Below, piece after piece: positions 1 through 10,937 of a stretch of 64,000 nt of DNA. Below the pieces are notes generated by a model. It was given only the letters and a program-made list of their open reading frames with translations. It had not been told where the DNA came from and did not search any database. The DNA comes from Alteromonas sp. ASW11-130 (GTDB taxonomy: Bacteria; Pseudomonadota; Gammaproteobacteria; Enterobacterales; Alteromonadaceae): the NCBI RefSeq assembly GCF_026183735.1, contig NZ_JAPFRE010000020.1, positions 1 to 64,000 on the forward strand, read 5' to 3'. Position numbers and translations under genes: made by a program. The first letter of the stretch is position 1. Each line of letters begins with the position of its first letter.

Positions 1-70
1 ATGTATGGACTCTTAGTAAAAGTTTAGGCACTTATTACGTTACTCCCCCATGGGGAGGGAGTCCATACAT
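1..70. repeat. Fold-back inverted repeat at window edge
   Basis: A perfect 12-bp inverted repeat, ATGTATGGACTC at 1-12 and GAGTCCATACAT at 59-70, encloses an inner hairpin CTCCCC-CAT-GGGGAG at 43-57. The left arm begins at the first base of the window, so the true arm may be longer. There is no coding potential. It could be a terminator-like structure of a gene to the left or a small palindromic intergenic repeat. Confidence 0.6.
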
Positions 71-166
71 CGGCGAAGGCTGCAATCCCTCAAAACCACC
101 TCAACGTGGCCGTACAGTGCGCGTATTAAGGCTCACCAACGTGTTAAGGAGGTTCCGTCTTTCGAG

Positions 167-237
167 GGAATGACGATTCCGTGTAAAGCTTCTGTCGCAG
201 GACGGAATGACGATTCTGCGTAAAGCTTCAGTCGTAG
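167..237. repeat. Imperfect tandem direct repeat (period 37 bp)
   Basis: Two copies of a 34-bp unit beginning GGAATGACGATTC lie at 167-200 and 204-237. They differ at a handful of positions and share the TAAAGCTTC core. The stretch 71-314 around them contains no gene that I can support. It resembles degenerate intergenic repeat DNA. Confidence 0.6.
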
Positions 238-275
238 GTCTTAAGGACGAATGGAGGGAAGCCGCGCTTCTACTG

Positions 276-290
276 CGTTACGGCGTAACG
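276..290. repeat. Short perfect palindrome
   Basis: CGTTACG-G-CGTAACG is a 7+1+7 perfect palindrome located 25 bp beyond the stop codon of the antiporter gene (minus strand). It could form a small hairpin or be a protein-binding site. No T-tract follows on either strand, so it is not a convincing intrinsic terminator. Confidence 0.4.
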
Positions 291-314
291 GAATAACGAC
301 TTTTCAAATGATAA

Positions 315-2285
315 TTAGCTTCCTTCTAGCAGAAAACGTTCAGCTCGCTCCACTCTTCTCGGTTTCCCTGCAATAATTAGTACGTCTCCTTTCTGCAGCA
401 CCGCAGACTCGTCAGGATCCGTCGCCTCTTTCCCTTCTCGTCGCAATCCCCGGACATTAATTCTTAAGCGAGCCAAATCCAGTTCTTTTAATGACTTACC
501 CAAACAGGACGCATGTTCGTTTAAAACAATAGCGTGGATAAACTCTAGTTTATCTTCTGTGCCATAAGAGATTTCTGTGGTTTCACCAGGATAAAAACCA
601 TGCAAATGGTCATAGCGTCCCTTTCTTTCCGCTCTAACTCTTTTAAGAATACGTGACATCGGAACGCCTGCATAATGCAGTACCTGAGAAATCAACATCA
701 AGCTGCCTTCCTGCATTTCAGGCACCACATGTGATGCACCGGCTTGGTAGAGTGAGTCTAATTGATAGTCACGCTTTATTCTAACCATCACTTCAATCTT
801 GGGGTTTAACTTTTTCGCAGCGTCTATTAATAAAATGGCTTTATCTGGTAAGTCGAATGTTACTAAAACGAGTTTAGCTTGCTTCAAGCCAGCCCCTGTC
901 AAGATGTCTTTTTGACAGGCGTCTCCAAACATGACTGGCTCTCCCGCATTGCTGCTTTCGTGCACCCGTACAGGGTCAATATCAACGGCAATAAAAGGAA
1001 TGGCTTCCATCTTAAGTAACCTTGCGACAGACTGACCTACTCGCCCAAATCCCGCGATGATTACATGGTTGTTTATTCCTTCGCTTGAGAACTTTTCCGG
1101 GTCAAAAGAATCAATATAATCAGGCGTCCCAACTAATCTCTGCGCAAGGTTTCGACTGTGATTGATTAGCCACGGAGTAATTGCCATACTGACTACGCCC
1201 ATACTGATCAGAATCGAAGAAAGTTGGGGTGAGAATACACCTTCAGTGGCGGCTAAAGCGGCTATAACGAAACTAAATTCGCCGATTTGACAAAGCTTGA
1301 TACCCGCCGCCCAACCATCTAGGGGGTCGCAATGGAATAATCGCGTAGCTAAACGTACTAACAGAATTTTCACTATCATCAGAGCGAGAACGCCCGGAAC
1401 AATCCACACCCCATGTTTTGCCAAAGCAGATAAGTCCAACTGCATTCCCACAGTGACAAAAAATAACCCCATTAAGATATCGCGAAACGGACGGATATCT
1501 GCTTCCAATTGATATTTATATTGGCTCTCACCGAGCATCATACCTGCTAAAAACGCCCCTAAAGCCATAGACAATCCAAAAGCGTAAGTGAGGCCGGCGG
1601 CTAATAATGCGACTAGTATAGTTGTTAGTACAAATAACTCATCTGTTCTACTGCGCGCCACTTCGCGAAAAATCCAGGGTAAAATCCATTTACCAATTGA
1701 TAGCAGTAACGCGACTACAAATACGCCTTTCAATAATGCTTGCAGAAGCACCGCTGTAAAACTCACGTGCTCGGCAGAGGCCATGATAGGAATAGCAATT
1801 AAAAATGGTACGACCGCTAAATCCTGGAATAACAAAATACTTATTGCTAATTGAGTACGCCGATTATTGAGGATTCCTAATTCAGTTACCTGTTTAATAA
1901 CGATAGCGGTTGAGCTAAGTGCGAACATCCCTCCAATTATTAATGCGATGGGTACACTGAAATCAAAGAACAGCAAAACCAGCGAAAATACCAGCATGGT
2001 CAATAACATCTGAACAAGACCCACACCAAACACCAGGTTGCGCATAGCCAGCAATTTAGGGAGCGAGAACTCTAATCCAAGGGAAAAAAGTAAAAAAACA
2101 ATACCTATCTCAGCTAACAAATGCATATCTTCAGGATAGGGAAAGAGTGAAACAAACTCAGGACCCGCAATGAGTCCAGCAAACAGATAGGCAAGAATTG
2201 GGGGAAGATGAATGCGCCTGAAAAATGCCACGCACAATACAGCAAGAACCATCAACAAAACGACTTGTACAAAAATATCGCCCAA
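315..2285 (-). CDS. CPA2 monovalent cation:proton antiporter (KefB/YbaL-like)
   Basis: Inner-membrane K+/H+ or Na+/H+ antiporter of the CPA2 family, 656 aa. The N-terminal ~385 residues form about twelve hydrophobic segments with the CPA2 signature FQDLAVVP near residue 153. This is followed by a cytoplasmic TrkA-N/RCK domain whose Rossmann motif AGFGRVG lies at 411-417, and a TrkA-C-like domain at about 570-650. That is the Kef/YbaL layout, slightly longer than E. coli KefB/KefC (~600 aa). No kefF/kefG ancillary flavoprotein gene is adjacent, so gating by glutathione adducts is not established. It is divergent from a diguanylate cyclase gene across 160 bp. The family is secure, the exact ion is not. 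Confidence 0.85.
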   Translation of the reverse strand: MGDIFVQVVLLMVLAVLCVAFFRRIHLPPILAYLFAGLIAGPEFVSLFPYPEDMHLLAEIGIVFLLFSLGLEFSLPKLLAMRNLVFGVGLVQMLLTMLVFSLVLLFFDFSVPIALIIGGMFALSSTAIVIKQVTELGILNNRRTQLAISILLFQDLAVVPFLIAIPIMASAEHVSFTAVLLQALLKGVFVVALLLSIGKWILPWIFREVARSRTDELFVLTTILVALLAAGLTYAFGLSMALGAFLAGMMLGESQYKYQLEADIRPFRDILMGLFFVTVGMQLDLSALAKHGVWIVPGVLALMIVKILLVRLATRLFHCDPLDGWAAGIKLCQIGEFSFVIAALAATEGVFSPQLSSILISMGVVSMAITPWLINHSRNLAQRLVGTPDYIDSFDPEKFSSEGINNHVIIAGFGRVGQSVARLLKMEAIPFIAVDIDPVRVHESSNAGEPVMFGDACQKDILTGAGLKQAKLVLVTFDLPDKAILLIDAAKKLNPKIEVMVRIKRDYQLDSLYQAGASHVVPEMQEGSLMLISQVLHYAGVPMSRILKRVRAERKGRYDHLHGFYPGETTEISYGTEDKLEFIHAIVLNEHASCLGKSLKELDLARLRINVRGLRREGKEATDPDESAVLQKGDVLIIAGKPRRVERAERFLLEGS

Positions 2286-2445
2286 TACATCACTCCCTTC
2301 GTTGAATAGCAGGCATAGTTTTTGCCTATACTTAAATACGCAGTTGCTGAGGCCCCAAAATCGTCAGAAAGTTGTCGATTGCGTTATCACGTTATCGTCA
2401 ACGCAAACCTCAGTATTTATTAGATATATATTCAGGAGCCTAGCC

Positions 2446-3351
2446 ATGGATTATTCCAATACTATCTACGATAGCACAGGTCAGGACAACTTTGTTTCGC
2501 TAGCACAAGCAAGTTCAACGTATTCTACATATCATCTGAATACATTTATGAAACAGTTACTATCTACCATTGATGTAGATACGCTTGGCTCCATCTACTT
2601 TCGTCAGTTAAGTATGGCCTTACCTTTAGCAAAGATCGACTTAACTTCAATCCAGCCTAATTTATGCTTCGGAAGTGAAAGTATTTGCGCCCCCCGCATA
2701 GTCACTTTACCCTTTGTGGATATTGCTGGTGGGTTAGGTACTCAGAACTTGTTTGCGAGCTACAGCTTTTATGAAGACCCTGATCGTCAAGAACGCAATA
2801 CGCTAGCAACTATGCATCAGATCTTTACTCAACAGCTCCAGCATGCACTTGAGTTCAAACGCCTTAAGCTAATTACAACCAAAGATGCGTTAACAGGCTT
2901 AGGCAATCGAGCGGGCTTTGATGAAGCATGCAAACGTCTTTCCAGCCGTTGCCGTCGTCATCAAGAGCAATTCGCTTTGTTGGTTATCGACTTGGATAAT
3001 TTTAAGTTGGTGAATGACAATCATGGTCATCAAGAGGGTGACCGGGTATTACAGGAAGTCGCAACGCATATAAAGTTGGCGCTGCGGCATTCAGACGAGG
3101 CATTCAGGTTTGGGGGCGACGAGTTCTGTTGTTTACTAGACTGCGAGACTTCCGCCGACTTATTAGCCGTTGCTAACCGCCTGCATCAGCTGGTAAATAA
3201 TTGTGCGTTTATGCAAATGCGAGGTATTTCTTGTAGTATCGGTGGTGCAATATTCCATCCTGAAGAAGAGGTAGACAGCGTATTTAAAAGAGCTGATGAT
3301 GCGCTTTACCGGGTAAAAAGAACAGGTAAAAATGCTTACCTTGCCGCGTAA
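2446..3351 (+). CDS. Diguanylate cyclase (GGDEF domain)
   Basis: A 301-residue cytoplasmic protein that should make c-di-GMP from two GTP. The C-terminal GGDEF domain starts at about residue 145 (DALTGLGNR) and carries an intact GGDEF active site at 223-227. The RHSD sequence at 214-217, five residues upstream, is a canonical RxxD inhibitory site, so product feedback is expected. Residues 1-140 form a sensor-like region with no transmembrane segment that I can name. The ATG at 2446 is chosen because AGGAG lies 7 bp upstream; the frame is open back to 2212, but that extension overlaps the divergent antiporter gene. It converges on tilS with a 17-bp gap. The cyclase call is firm, the input signal unknown. 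Confidence 0.9.
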   Translation: MDYSNTIYDSTGQDNFVSLAQASSTYSTYHLNTFMKQLLSTIDVDTLGSIYFRQLSMALPLAKIDLTSIQPNLCFGSESICAPRIVTLPFVDIAGGLGTQNLFASYSFYEDPDRQERNTLATMHQIFTQQLQHALEFKRLKLITTKDALTGLGNRAGFDEACKRLSSRCRRHQEQFALLVIDLDNFKLVNDNHGHQEGDRVLQEVATHIKLALRHSDEAFRFGGDEFCCLLDCETSADLLAVANRLHQLVNNCAFMQMRGISCSIGGAIFHPEEEVDSVFKRADDALYRVKRTGKNAYLAA

Positions 3352-3368
3352 TCGGCAAAGATTTTCCT

Positions 3369-4706
3369 TTAATTGTAGCTAAATTCTAATAAGGGAACGG
3401 TAGGTGGCGTCTGAAGTGCCACAATTTGATTGTGCAAACATACCGCGACGGGTGAATCGTTGTAAAATACCAGCGGCACCTGAATTCGCTCCCAAGGAGG
3501 CACCTCCCACTCCTTTAGCCACTCTTTGAATAGTTTGCTGTGCAATTTTCCTACAGGCCTTAGTTTAATGGAAGGCAAACCTGTTACCAACGACAAACTT
3601 CCTCGATCCCATTGTGCATCCTTTGCAACGTCGACATTTAGCCTTTTCCCCCATACGGGTAAAGTCACGCCCGTATCTGGAATAGGTAAATGTTCAGGTA
3701 AATGTTCAAATCGGTTGATACACCACAGTTTTCCTTTAAACCGTCTAACCGAATACTCTCCAATTCCCACTAATGGCTGGCTTCCTTCTTTAGCAATCAA
3801 CATTTTTTGGATTTGCAATAGTACCGATGATGAAGGGGATAAGGGGAAAAACTGTCGAAGCCATTCCCGTAAAATCTGTTTCTGCCATAATTCACTGTGG
3901 TCAAGCAAGAGGGCCACATCCAGTTTATTCTCGGCATCCTGCAATGATAGAAGTTTTTCTTTTGATACCTGTTCTAATAACTGCGCCTGTTCATTGCAAA
4001 ATTGAGCACTGCGCGAAATAGCTCTAGAAACAGCCGGCCACCTGGCCTCCATAAGTGGTATTATTTGCCGACGCAAGAAGTTACGATCGAACCGCTCATC
4101 TATATTTGACTCATCCTCTACCCAACTCAATTTACTGGTAATTGCGTATTGATTGATGGCTTCTTGGCTAACATCGAGCATGGGCCGTATTATCGGCACC
4201 TCATTGCGAAAGCTTACCGCCTGCATGCTTCCCAGGCCCTTTGGCCCTGCCCCTCGCTTAAGCTGCAGCAGCATGGTTTCCACTTGGTCATGTAAATGAT
4301 GAGCAGTGACTAATACCCCGTTTTTTCGTTTCGTAAATTCTAGTAAACGTGTATACCGTAGTTCTCGAGCTTGAGCTTCGAGGCTGATTCGCGGTTTTGA
4401 TTGAAGGGTAACCGTCGCTGACTCAAATGGAATATTGCGGTGGGCGCATAAAATAGAGCAATGGTGCATCCAATCGTCTGCCTCCGAACTCAGACCATGG
4501 TTAACATGGAAGGCATAGAGAGAAGGTAGTTTATAAGGGTTGTCCTCTTCCGAGCCCGCTATACGATAAAGGATATCCAGTAGCACTACTGAATCCTTAC
4601 CGCCACTTAACGCCACCACTAAGGTTTGCGCAGGAACTGGCTGGGATTGCAGGGTAGATAATGCATGTTGAAGTTCGGCCAGTACAGTAGCGCGAATGTT
4701 ATCCAA
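3369..4706 (-). CDS. tilS: tRNA(Ile)-lysidine synthetase TilS
   Basis: Modifies C34 of the CAU-anticodon tRNA(Ile) to lysidine using ATP and lysine, which switches codon reading from AUG to AUA; essential in most bacteria. The 445 aa include the PP-loop motif SGGKDS at 34-39 and the HHLHDQVET segment of the N-type ATP pyrophosphatase fold, followed by TilS middle and C-terminal domains; E. coli TilS is 432 aa. It is the last gene of the minus-strand cluster, 34 bp after accA, matching the accA-tilS vicinity in E. coli. Confidence 0.95.
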   Translation of the reverse strand: MDNIRATVLAELQHALSTLQSQPVPAQTLVVALSGGKDSVVLLDILYRIAGSEEDNPYKLPSLYAFHVNHGLSSEADDWMHHCSILCAHRNIPFESATVTLQSKPRISLEAQARELRYTRLLEFTKRKNGVLVTAHHLHDQVETMLLQLKRGAGPKGLGSMQAVSFRNEVPIIRPMLDVSQEAINQYAITSKLSWVEDESNIDERFDRNFLRRQIIPLMEARWPAVSRAISRSAQFCNEQAQLLEQVSKEKLLSLQDAENKLDVALLLDHSELWQKQILREWLRQFFPLSPSSSVLLQIQKMLIAKEGSQPLVGIGEYSVRRFKGKLWCINRFEHLPEHLPIPDTGVTLPVWGKRLNVDVAKDAQWDRGSLSLVTGLPSIKLRPVGKLHSKLFKEWLKEWEVPPWERIQVPLVFYNDSPVAVCLHNQIVALQTPPTVPLLEFSYN

Positions 4707-4740
4707 ATGTTCCTCCAGCCCTGCTAACTGATGGCTACTC

Positions 4741-5697
4741 CTAACAGTAGCCGAATGACATTAAACGCTGGTAACGCTCTTCCATCAATGTAGACGTATC
4801 TAAGCTCATTAACTGGCTTAGCTGTTGTTTAAGCGTCGCCTTCAAATTGGCCGCCATGCCGTCGTGGTCTCGATGTGCACCGCCTAGAGGTTCCTCCACT
4901 ATTGCATTGATTAATCCTAATTCTTTAATTTTAGGAGCACTTACACCCATCGCTTCAGCAGCTAATGGTGCTTTTTCAGCACTTTTCCACAAAATAGAAG
5001 CACAGCCTTCGGGCGAGATAACTGAGTAGGTTGAGTACTGTAGCATATTGACTCTATCTCCCACGCCAATTGCTAATGCGCCTCCCGAACCACCTTCACC
5101 TATTACGGTACAAATAATAGGTACTTGCAATTCGGCCATTTCAAACAAGTTTCGTGCGATGGCTTCACTTTGTCCGCGTTCTTCGGCCCCCACACCCGGA
5201 TACGCTCCTGGGGTATCGATAAGTGTAATAATGGGTAGTTTAAAGCGTTCTGCCATCTTCATTAAACGCAATGCCTTACGATACCCTTCCGGCTTTGGCA
5301 TACCAAAATTACGCTTAATCTTCTCGGTGGTATCACGCCCTTTTTGATGACCAATTACCATTACCGGCTGCTCGTCCAACATCGCTAAGCCGCCGACAAT
5401 TGCTTTATCGTCGGCATAGGCTCGATCACCTGCTAACTCATCAAAGTCTTCAAAGACTTTATTTAAGTAATCAAGGGTATACGGGCGCATAGGATGGCGT
5501 GCCACCTGTGATATCTGCCAGGCGCCCAAATCAGCAAAAATCTTTTTAGTTAGTTCAGCACTTTTACTGCGCAGGCGATTGATTTCTTCTTCAATGCCAA
5601 TATCGAACTCACCGCCCTGATTGACCAGCCTTAACTCTTCTATTTTTGCTTCTAATTCTGCAATAGGCTGTTCAAAATCTAAAAACTGTATACTCAT
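4741..5697 (-). CDS. accA: Acetyl-CoA carboxylase carboxyltransferase subunit alpha
   Basis: Alpha subunit of the carboxyltransferase half of acetyl-CoA carboxylase. With AccD it transfers CO2 from biotinyl-AccB to acetyl-CoA, the committed step of fatty acid synthesis. The 318 aa match the E. coli length (319). Recognisable family segments are [19 protein letters not shown], the [11 protein letters not shown] loop and the glycine-rich [12 protein letters not shown] oxyanion-hole region. It lies 33 bp downstream of dnaE in the same orientation, as in most gammaproteobacteria. Confidence 0.97.
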   Translation of the reverse strand: MSIQFLDFEQPIAELEAKIEELRLVNQGGEFDIGIEEEINRLRSKSAELTKKIFADLGAWQISQVARHPMRPYTLDYLNKVFEDFDELAGDRAYADDKAIVGGLAMLDEQPVMVIGHQKGRDTTEKIKRNFGMPKPEGYRKALRLMKMAERFKLPIITLIDTPGAYPGVGAEERGQSEAIARNLFEMAELQVPIICTVIGEGGSGGALAIGVGDRVNMLQYSTYSVISPEGCASILWKSAEKAPLAAEAMGVSAPKIKELGLINAIVEEPLGGAHRDHDGMAANLKATLKQQLSQLMSLDTSTLMEERYQRLMSFGYC

Positions 5698-5730
5698 TCT
5701 GTACCCTTTTTTACTACCCTGAAATCAGTC

Positions 5731-8700
5731 TTAATGATATTTAAGCGCTACGGACTCATCACCCAAACATTGCTTAAGATCATGCAATAGCTGATCTTCA
5801 GGTGTTACATACCATTGTGCACCACACGCCACTGTCGCCTCTGCATCCACATGGATGATATCTAACTGAACTGGACAACTGCCGCCTTTAAAAGGCTGCA
5901 ACACTTTTTCTAAAGCAACTACACGGTCATTATGCCAATGCTGCAAATCAATTTTTAATGATAACGCCCGTGCGTGTTGCTCACGAGCTTGAATAATATC
6001 CATCACATCTCGGGCGGTGATTGTATTGCCGCCAGAGAAATCATCAAAGCTGACCTGTCCTTTTATCAGCAAAATCCTGTCGGTTTCCAGAAGACTTTCA
6101 AATTGTTCGTATACGTCTGGAAAAAATCTTACGTCCATTCTGGCACTTTTATCGTCCAGTGTGACAATAGCCCAGCGTCGACCTCTCTTATTCGTCATAA
6201 CTCTGACGCCTAAAACCAAACCGACTAAGCTTGCCATCTGATCTTTTCCGGTCGGCTTGGCATCAACCAGCCGCCCATCAGCATAGTGGCGTATCTCATC
6301 CGCATATTGGTTGATTGGATGCCCGGTTAAATATAGCCCAAGTGTATCTTTTTCACCTTCTAACCAGACCTTTTCCGGCCAGTGAGGGACATCAGCAAAT
6401 GCCTGTGCCACTTGTTCTGGCTCTGTGGTTAATAAGCCAAACATATCAGATTGACCATAGGACTCAGCTTTAGCATGTTGATCCGCCGCAGCAATAGCTT
6501 CTGGTAAAGAAGCCATAATCGCGGCACGATGAGGGCCTAGATTATCCATTGCACCGGCTAGAACTAATTTCTCAAGTACGCGCTTATTAACCCGTTTGAT
6601 ATCCACTTTAGCACAAAAATCAAACAAGTCAGTAAACTTACCGTGAGTTTCTCGGGCTTCAATAATAGCTTCGATAGGACCTTCGCCTACCCCTTTAATC
6701 GCGCCGATCCCATACACAATGTCACCGTCTTCATTAACCGTAAATTTATATAAGCCAGCATTAAGATCTGGGGGCAGGATTTTTAAGCCCATGCGGTTAA
6801 CTTCGTCAACCAATGTCACAATTTTGTCCGTATTGTCCATGTCAGCAGACATAACAGCAGCCATAAACTCAGCGGGGTAATGTGCTTTGAGCCATAGCGT
6901 CTGATAAGAAACCAACGCATACGCCGCAGAGTGCGACTTATTAAAGCCATAACCGGCGAATTTTTCTACCAGATCGAAAATTTTCATCGCAAGATCGGGA
7001 TCAATCTGATTGTTTGCTGAGCCTTCAGCAAAGACTGCCCGCTGTTTGGCCATTTCCTCGGGCTTTTTCTTACCCATTGCCCGGCGAAGCAAGTCAGCGC
7101 CACCTAAGGAATAGCCTGCCATTTCCTGAGCAATCTGCATTACCTGTTCTTGGTACAAGATAATGCCATAAGTAGGGTTTAATATTTCTTTAAGACATTC
7201 ATGCTGATATTCAGCATCAGGATAAGAGATTTCTTCACGACCATGCTTACGATCGATAAAATTGTCTACCATGCCTGATTGAAGTGGCCCAGGTCTAAAC
7301 AGGGCAACAAGCGCGATAATGTCTTCGAAACAGTCGGGCTTGAGACGTTTGATAAGTTCTTTCATTCCACGCGATTCAAGCTGAAACACCGCTGTGGTTT
7401 CTGCGTTTTGCAACATTTTAAAGCTGCGTTTGTCTACCAGCGGAATCGCCGTTATATCAATCTCTGTTCCTTTACCCGCGGCAATCATATCGATAGCCCA
7501 CTGAATGATGGTAAGGGTGCGTAAACCAAGAAAATCGAATTTTACTAATCCCGCTGTTTCAACATCATTTTTGTCGAACTGAGTAACGGGATTGTTGCCT
7601 TCATCATCGCAGTATAAAGGTGCAAAGTCGGTTATTGTGGTAGGCGCAATAACCACCCCCCCAGCGTGCTTACCAGCGTTTCGGGTAACACCCTCGAGAA
7701 TACGAGCCATATCGATAAGGTCTTTTACTTCCTCATCATCCGCATACAATTCAGGTAATCTTGGCTCGACTTCAAACGCTTTTTTTAGCGTCATGCCTGG
7801 GTCAGAAGGAATAAGTTTAGAAATTCTATCTACAAAGCCATAAGGATGCCCAAGCACACGCCCAACGTCACGCACCACTGCTTTTGCTGCCATGGTACCG
7901 AAGGTAATAATTTGCGAAACCGCTTGCCTCCCATATAGGTCTGCCACGTGGTCGATGACTTCGTCGCGCCGGTCCATACAAAAATCGACGTCGAAATCAG
8001 GCATGGATACCCGTTCTGGGTTTAGAAATCGTTCGAAGAGAAGATCGAATTCCAAAGGATCCAAGTCTGTTATGCTCAATGCATAGGCTACCAGGGACCC
8101 TGCACCTGAACCACGTCCAGGACCAACTGGGATTCCGTTGTCTTTACTCCATTGAATAAATTCCATTACGATCAGGAAGTAACCGGGAAAACCCATTTGG
8201 TTGATAACATCTAATTCTATCTTAAGACGCTCATCATATTCGCCACGCTTAGCGGCCCGTTCTTCTTCGTTCGGAAATAAAAATTGCAGTCGTTCTTCCA
8301 ACCCTTCCTCGGATTTTTTTACCAAAAAATCTTCGGTAGTCATCCCCCCAGTAGGAAATTGCGGAAGGAAGTATTCGCCCAATCTAACTGTGACATTACA
8401 ACGCTTCGCAATCTCTACTGTATTCACGATGGCTTCGGGAATATCAGAAAAAAGATCGACCATTTCTTCTGTGCTGCGTAGATATTGTTGCTCGCTGTAA
8501 TTTTTAGGTCTGCGATTATCGTCCAGCGTAAACCCATCATGAATGCATACGCGAATCTCATGGGCTTCAAAGCCTTCAGGCTCTATAAAACAGACTTCGT
8601 TTGTTGCAACTACCGGTAAACCATTTTTATCGGCTAACTCAACCGCCCGGTGTAGGTAGTCTTCTTCACCACCTCTCCCAGTTCGAATCAGTTCCAGATA

Positions 8701-9195
8701 GAATCGGTCAGGGAAGTGGGTTTGATAAAAATTAAGTGACTGCGTCAGCAACTTATTATTGTTTTTTGTTAACCCGACGCCCACGTCACCTCGGGAGGCG
8801 CCTGAAAGCACAATTACACCTTCAGCATGTTCAGCCAGCCATGCCTGGTCAATGGCAGGTCGATGGCAAACGTACCCTCTTGAATACGCTTTGGAAATAA
8901 GAAGGGTTATATTTTTATACCCTTCATTATTCATTGCTAATAGCGTTAAACGGAAAGGTTCTTTTGAAAACTCTTCATTGACCACCCAAAAGTCAGCACC
9001 AATTATTGGTTTTATTCCCCGTGCGTGAGCTTCGGAATAATATTTTACTAAACCGCACATATTCATTTGGTCGGTTATAGCAACGGCAGGCATGTTCAAA
9101 TCAGATACTTTCTCAAGAATAGGTTTAACTTTGTTAAGCCCATCCATCATAGAGAAGTCGCTGTGTACACGCAGATGAATAAATGGAGATGTCAT
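5731..9195 (-). CDS. dnaE: DNA polymerase III subunit alpha
   Basis: Catalytic subunit of the replicative DNA polymerase III holoenzyme, 1154 aa (E. coli 1160). The N-terminal PHP domain begins with [13 protein letters not shown]. The polymerase core carries the catalytic aspartate motif PDFDVDFC near residue 400, and the fingers region contains [12 protein letters not shown] helix-hairpin-helix and an OB-fold domain follow (about residues 870-1080). It is complete with no frameshift. It lies between rnhB (10 bp gap) and accA in the conserved order. Confidence 0.98.
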   Translation of the reverse strand: MTSPFIHLRVHSDFSMMDGLNKVKPILEKVSDLNMPAVAITDQMNMCGLVKYYSEAHARGIKPIIGADFWVVNEEFSKEPFRLTLLAMNNEGYKNITLLISKAYSRGYVCHRPAIDQAWLAEHAEGVIVLSGASRGDVGVGLTKNNNKLLTQSLNFYQTHFPDRFYLELIRTGRGGEEDYLHRAVELADKNGLPVVATNEVCFIEPEGFEAHEIRVCIHDGFTLDDNRRPKNYSEQQYLRSTEEMVDLFSDIPEAIVNTVEIAKRCNVTVRLGEYFLPQFPTGGMTTEDFLVKKSEEGLEERLQFLFPNEEERAAKRGEYDERLKIELDVINQMGFPGYFLIVMEFIQWSKDNGIPVGPGRGSGAGSLVAYALSITDLDPLEFDLLFERFLNPERVSMPDFDVDFCMDRRDEVIDHVADLYGRQAVSQIITFGTMAAKAVVRDVGRVLGHPYGFVDRISKLIPSDPGMTLKKAFEVEPRLPELYADDEEVKDLIDMARILEGVTRNAGKHAGGVVIAPTTITDFAPLYCDDEGNNPVTQFDKNDVETAGLVKFDFLGLRTLTIIQWAIDMIAAGKGTEIDITAIPLVDKRSFKMLQNAETTAVFQLESRGMKELIKRLKPDCFEDIIALVALFRPGPLQSGMVDNFIDRKHGREEISYPDAEYQHECLKEILNPTYGIILYQEQVMQIAQEMAGYSLGGADLLRRAMGKKKPEEMAKQRAVFAEGSANNQIDPDLAMKIFDLVEKFAGYGFNKSHSAAYALVSYQTLWLKAHYPAEFMAAVMSADMDNTDKIVTLVDEVNRMGLKILPPDLNAGLYKFTVNEDGDIVYGIGAIKGVGEGPIEAIIEARETHGKFTDLFDFCAKVDIKRVNKRVLEKLVLAGAMDNLGPHRAAIMASLPEAIAAADQHAKAESYGQSDMFGLLTTEPEQVAQAFADVPHWPEKVWLEGEKDTLGLYLTGHPINQYADEIRHYADGRLVDAKPTGKDQMASLVGLVLGVRVMTNKRGRRWAIVTLDDKSARMDVRFFPDVYEQFESLLETDRILLIKGQVSFDDFSGGNTITARDVMDIIQAREQHARALSLKIDLQHWHNDRVVALEKVLQPFKGGSCPVQLDIIHVDAEATVACGAQWYVTPEDQLLHDLKQCLGDESVALKYH

Positions 9196-9205
9196 AGATT
9201 AACTC

Positions 9206-9787
9206 TTACTTCGCAATAAATGCACAAAGATGTGCCTGCACGGGTCTAAAGCTCTTTCTATGTAAGGGTAACACGCCATGTTCTGCTAGTGCAGCAAAAT
9301 GCGCTTTGGTAGGATAGCCTTTGTGCCCATCGAAGCCGTATTGTGGATATTGCTTGTGTAGAACGAGCATATCATGATCTCTTTCTACCTTTGCCAGAAT
9401 AGAAGCGGCCGAGATTTCTGCATGCAAACTATCCCCTTTTACAACAGCTTCGGCAGCATAGGACCAATCTGGAATGCGGTTGCCATCCACTCTTACAAAT
9501 TCGGGCTTGATTATCAGATTATCAACAGCCCGCTTCATTGCCAGCATAGTTGCATGTAAGATATTAAGGGAATCGATTTCGTCTGGGCTCGCTCTGCCAA
9601 TTGACCATGCTAAGGCATGCTGCTTAATCAGTACCGACAATGCTTCCCTTTTTTTAGCCGATAACTTTTTTGAATCGGTCAACCCTTCCAGGGGTTTTGA
9701 CGGATCAAGAATGACTGCGGCGGTTACTACATCGCCAATTAGTGGTCCACGCCCGACTTCGTCTACGCCCGCGATCAGCTTATTCAT
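9206..9787 (-). CDS. rnhB: Ribonuclease HII
   Basis: Cleaves RNA in RNA-DNA hybrids and removes misincorporated ribonucleotides. The chosen start at 9787 gives 193 aa beginning [14 protein letters not shown], whose D-E pair is part of the RNase HII active site; E. coli RnhB is 198 aa. The frame is open upstream to 9829, but that would add 14 residues not seen in the family and lies wholly inside lpxB. With the chosen start the ATG overlaps the end of lpxB by 8 bp, suggesting translational coupling. Confidence 0.95.
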   Translation of the reverse strand: MNKLIAGVDEVGRGPLIGDVVTAAVILDPSKPLEGLTDSKKLSAKKREALSVLIKQHALAWSIGRASPDEIDSLNILHATMLAMKRAVDNLIIKPEFVRVDGNRIPDWSYAAEAVVKGDSLHAEISAASILAKVERDHDMLVLHKQYPQYGFDGHKGYPTKAHFAALAEHGVLPLHRKSFRPVQAHLCAFIAK

Positions 9788-10931
9788 AAATAACCTCAGC
9801 CACCGCTTTTGCAGCTTGCTTATCAGCATCTTGCTTCAGCATGCGGTGTAAATCAGTAAACTTTTCTATTAGTTGTCGATTATCTTGCTTTAAAAAGTGC
9901 AATAGATAGCGCGCCATATTGTTGGGGTTAACTTCACCCTGTAGTAGCTCAGGAATGATACGTTCATCCGCGAGTAGATTCGGTAAACTGAAATACTTTG
10001 CTTTATAAATACGTTGCATAATACGATAGGTCAAGGGCGCTAATTTATAGGCTGCCACCATTGGACGCTTACATAGCATCGCTTCTAGTGTAGCGGTACC
10101 AGAAGCCAGTAGAATCGCATCGCTGGCAATCATCACCTCTCTGGCTTGACCTTTTCGTAAGTAAATCGATTTACCTAGTAAATCAGGCACGTTAGTGCGC
10201 AAATATTCGTCTATTTGCTCATAACGTCGGTGATTTACAGCAGGAATATAAAACACCGCATCGGGTAAGTTGATCAGAACTTTTTTTATGGTCTGTGTGA
10301 AGCTAGGAAGCAACGTCTTGACTTCGCCGCCTCTTGACCCCGGCAACACTGCAATCATGGTTGTGTCAGAGTCAATTTGAAGTGCTTCACGTGCCACGAT
10401 TTGGTCAGGCTCAAAAGGTATAATGTCAGCCATAGTATGGCCTACATAGGAATAAGGTACCTTATAGCGATCGTACACTATATGTTCAAAAGGAAACAAA
10501 CCAAGCACGAGATTTGTGGCTTTCGCGATTTTATGAATGCGTTTTTCCCGCCAGGCCCACACCGTCGGACTAACATAGTGAACCGTTTTAATCCCGCGGC
10601 GCTTTAATTCCGCTTCCACTCGCAAATTAAAATCTGGTGCATCTACCCCAATATAAACATCTGGGGGATTAGCGGTAAAATGTTCTATCAGTTTATTTTT
10701 AATTTTGAGAATGGAAGGCAAATGAGTTAATACCTCCACTAGGCCCATTACTGAGAGTGATTCCATATCGAATAAGGACTCGCAGCCCTGGGCTTGCATG
10801 TTTTCACCGCCGATACCTTCAATAACAGCATTGGGGAAAAGTAATTTAAGTTCGCGGATAAGGCCGGCTGCCAACACATCGCCAGACGGTTCACCAGCAA
10901 CAATGCCAATACGGACAGGTTTTGTAGTCAT
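9780..10931 (-). CDS. lpxB: Lipid-A-disaccharide synthase
   Basis: GT19 glycosyltransferase that condenses UDP-2,3-diacylglucosamine with lipid X to give the lipid A disaccharide, acting at the inner face of the cytoplasmic membrane. The 383 aa match E. coli LpxB (382). It begins with the family's [18 protein letters not shown] segment, and GVDAPDFN and LPGSRGGEV are recognisable. It starts 6 bp after lpxA and overlaps rnhB by 8 bp, so it is part of the lpxA-lpxB-rnhB run. Confidence 0.97.
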   Translation of the reverse strand: MTTKPVRIGIVAGEPSGDVLAAGLIRELKLLFPNAVIEGIGGENMQAQGCESLFDMESLSVMGLVEVLTHLPSILKIKNKLIEHFTANPPDVYIGVDAPDFNLRVEAELKRRGIKTVHYVSPTVWAWREKRIHKIAKATNLVLGLFPFEHIVYDRYKVPYSYVGHTMADIIPFEPDQIVAREALQIDSDTTMIAVLPGSRGGEVKTLLPSFTQTIKKVLINLPDAVFYIPAVNHRRYEQIDEYLRTNVPDLLGKSIYLRKGQAREVMIASDAILLASGTATLEAMLCKRPMVAAYKLAPLTYRIMQRIYKAKYFSLPNLLADERIIPELLQGEVNPNNMARYLLHFLKQDNRQLIEKFTDLHRMLKQDADKQAAKAVAEVIYE

Positions 10932-10937
10932 GTGTAG

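Noticed and set aside
2212..2445. 5' extension of the first GGDEF gene
   Set aside because: It overlaps the divergent antiporter gene, and the ATG at 2446 has a clear Shine-Dalgarno.
9788..9829. N-terminal extension of RNase HII
   Set aside because: The extra 14 residues lie inside lpxB and are not seen in the family; the internal ATG at 9787 fits.
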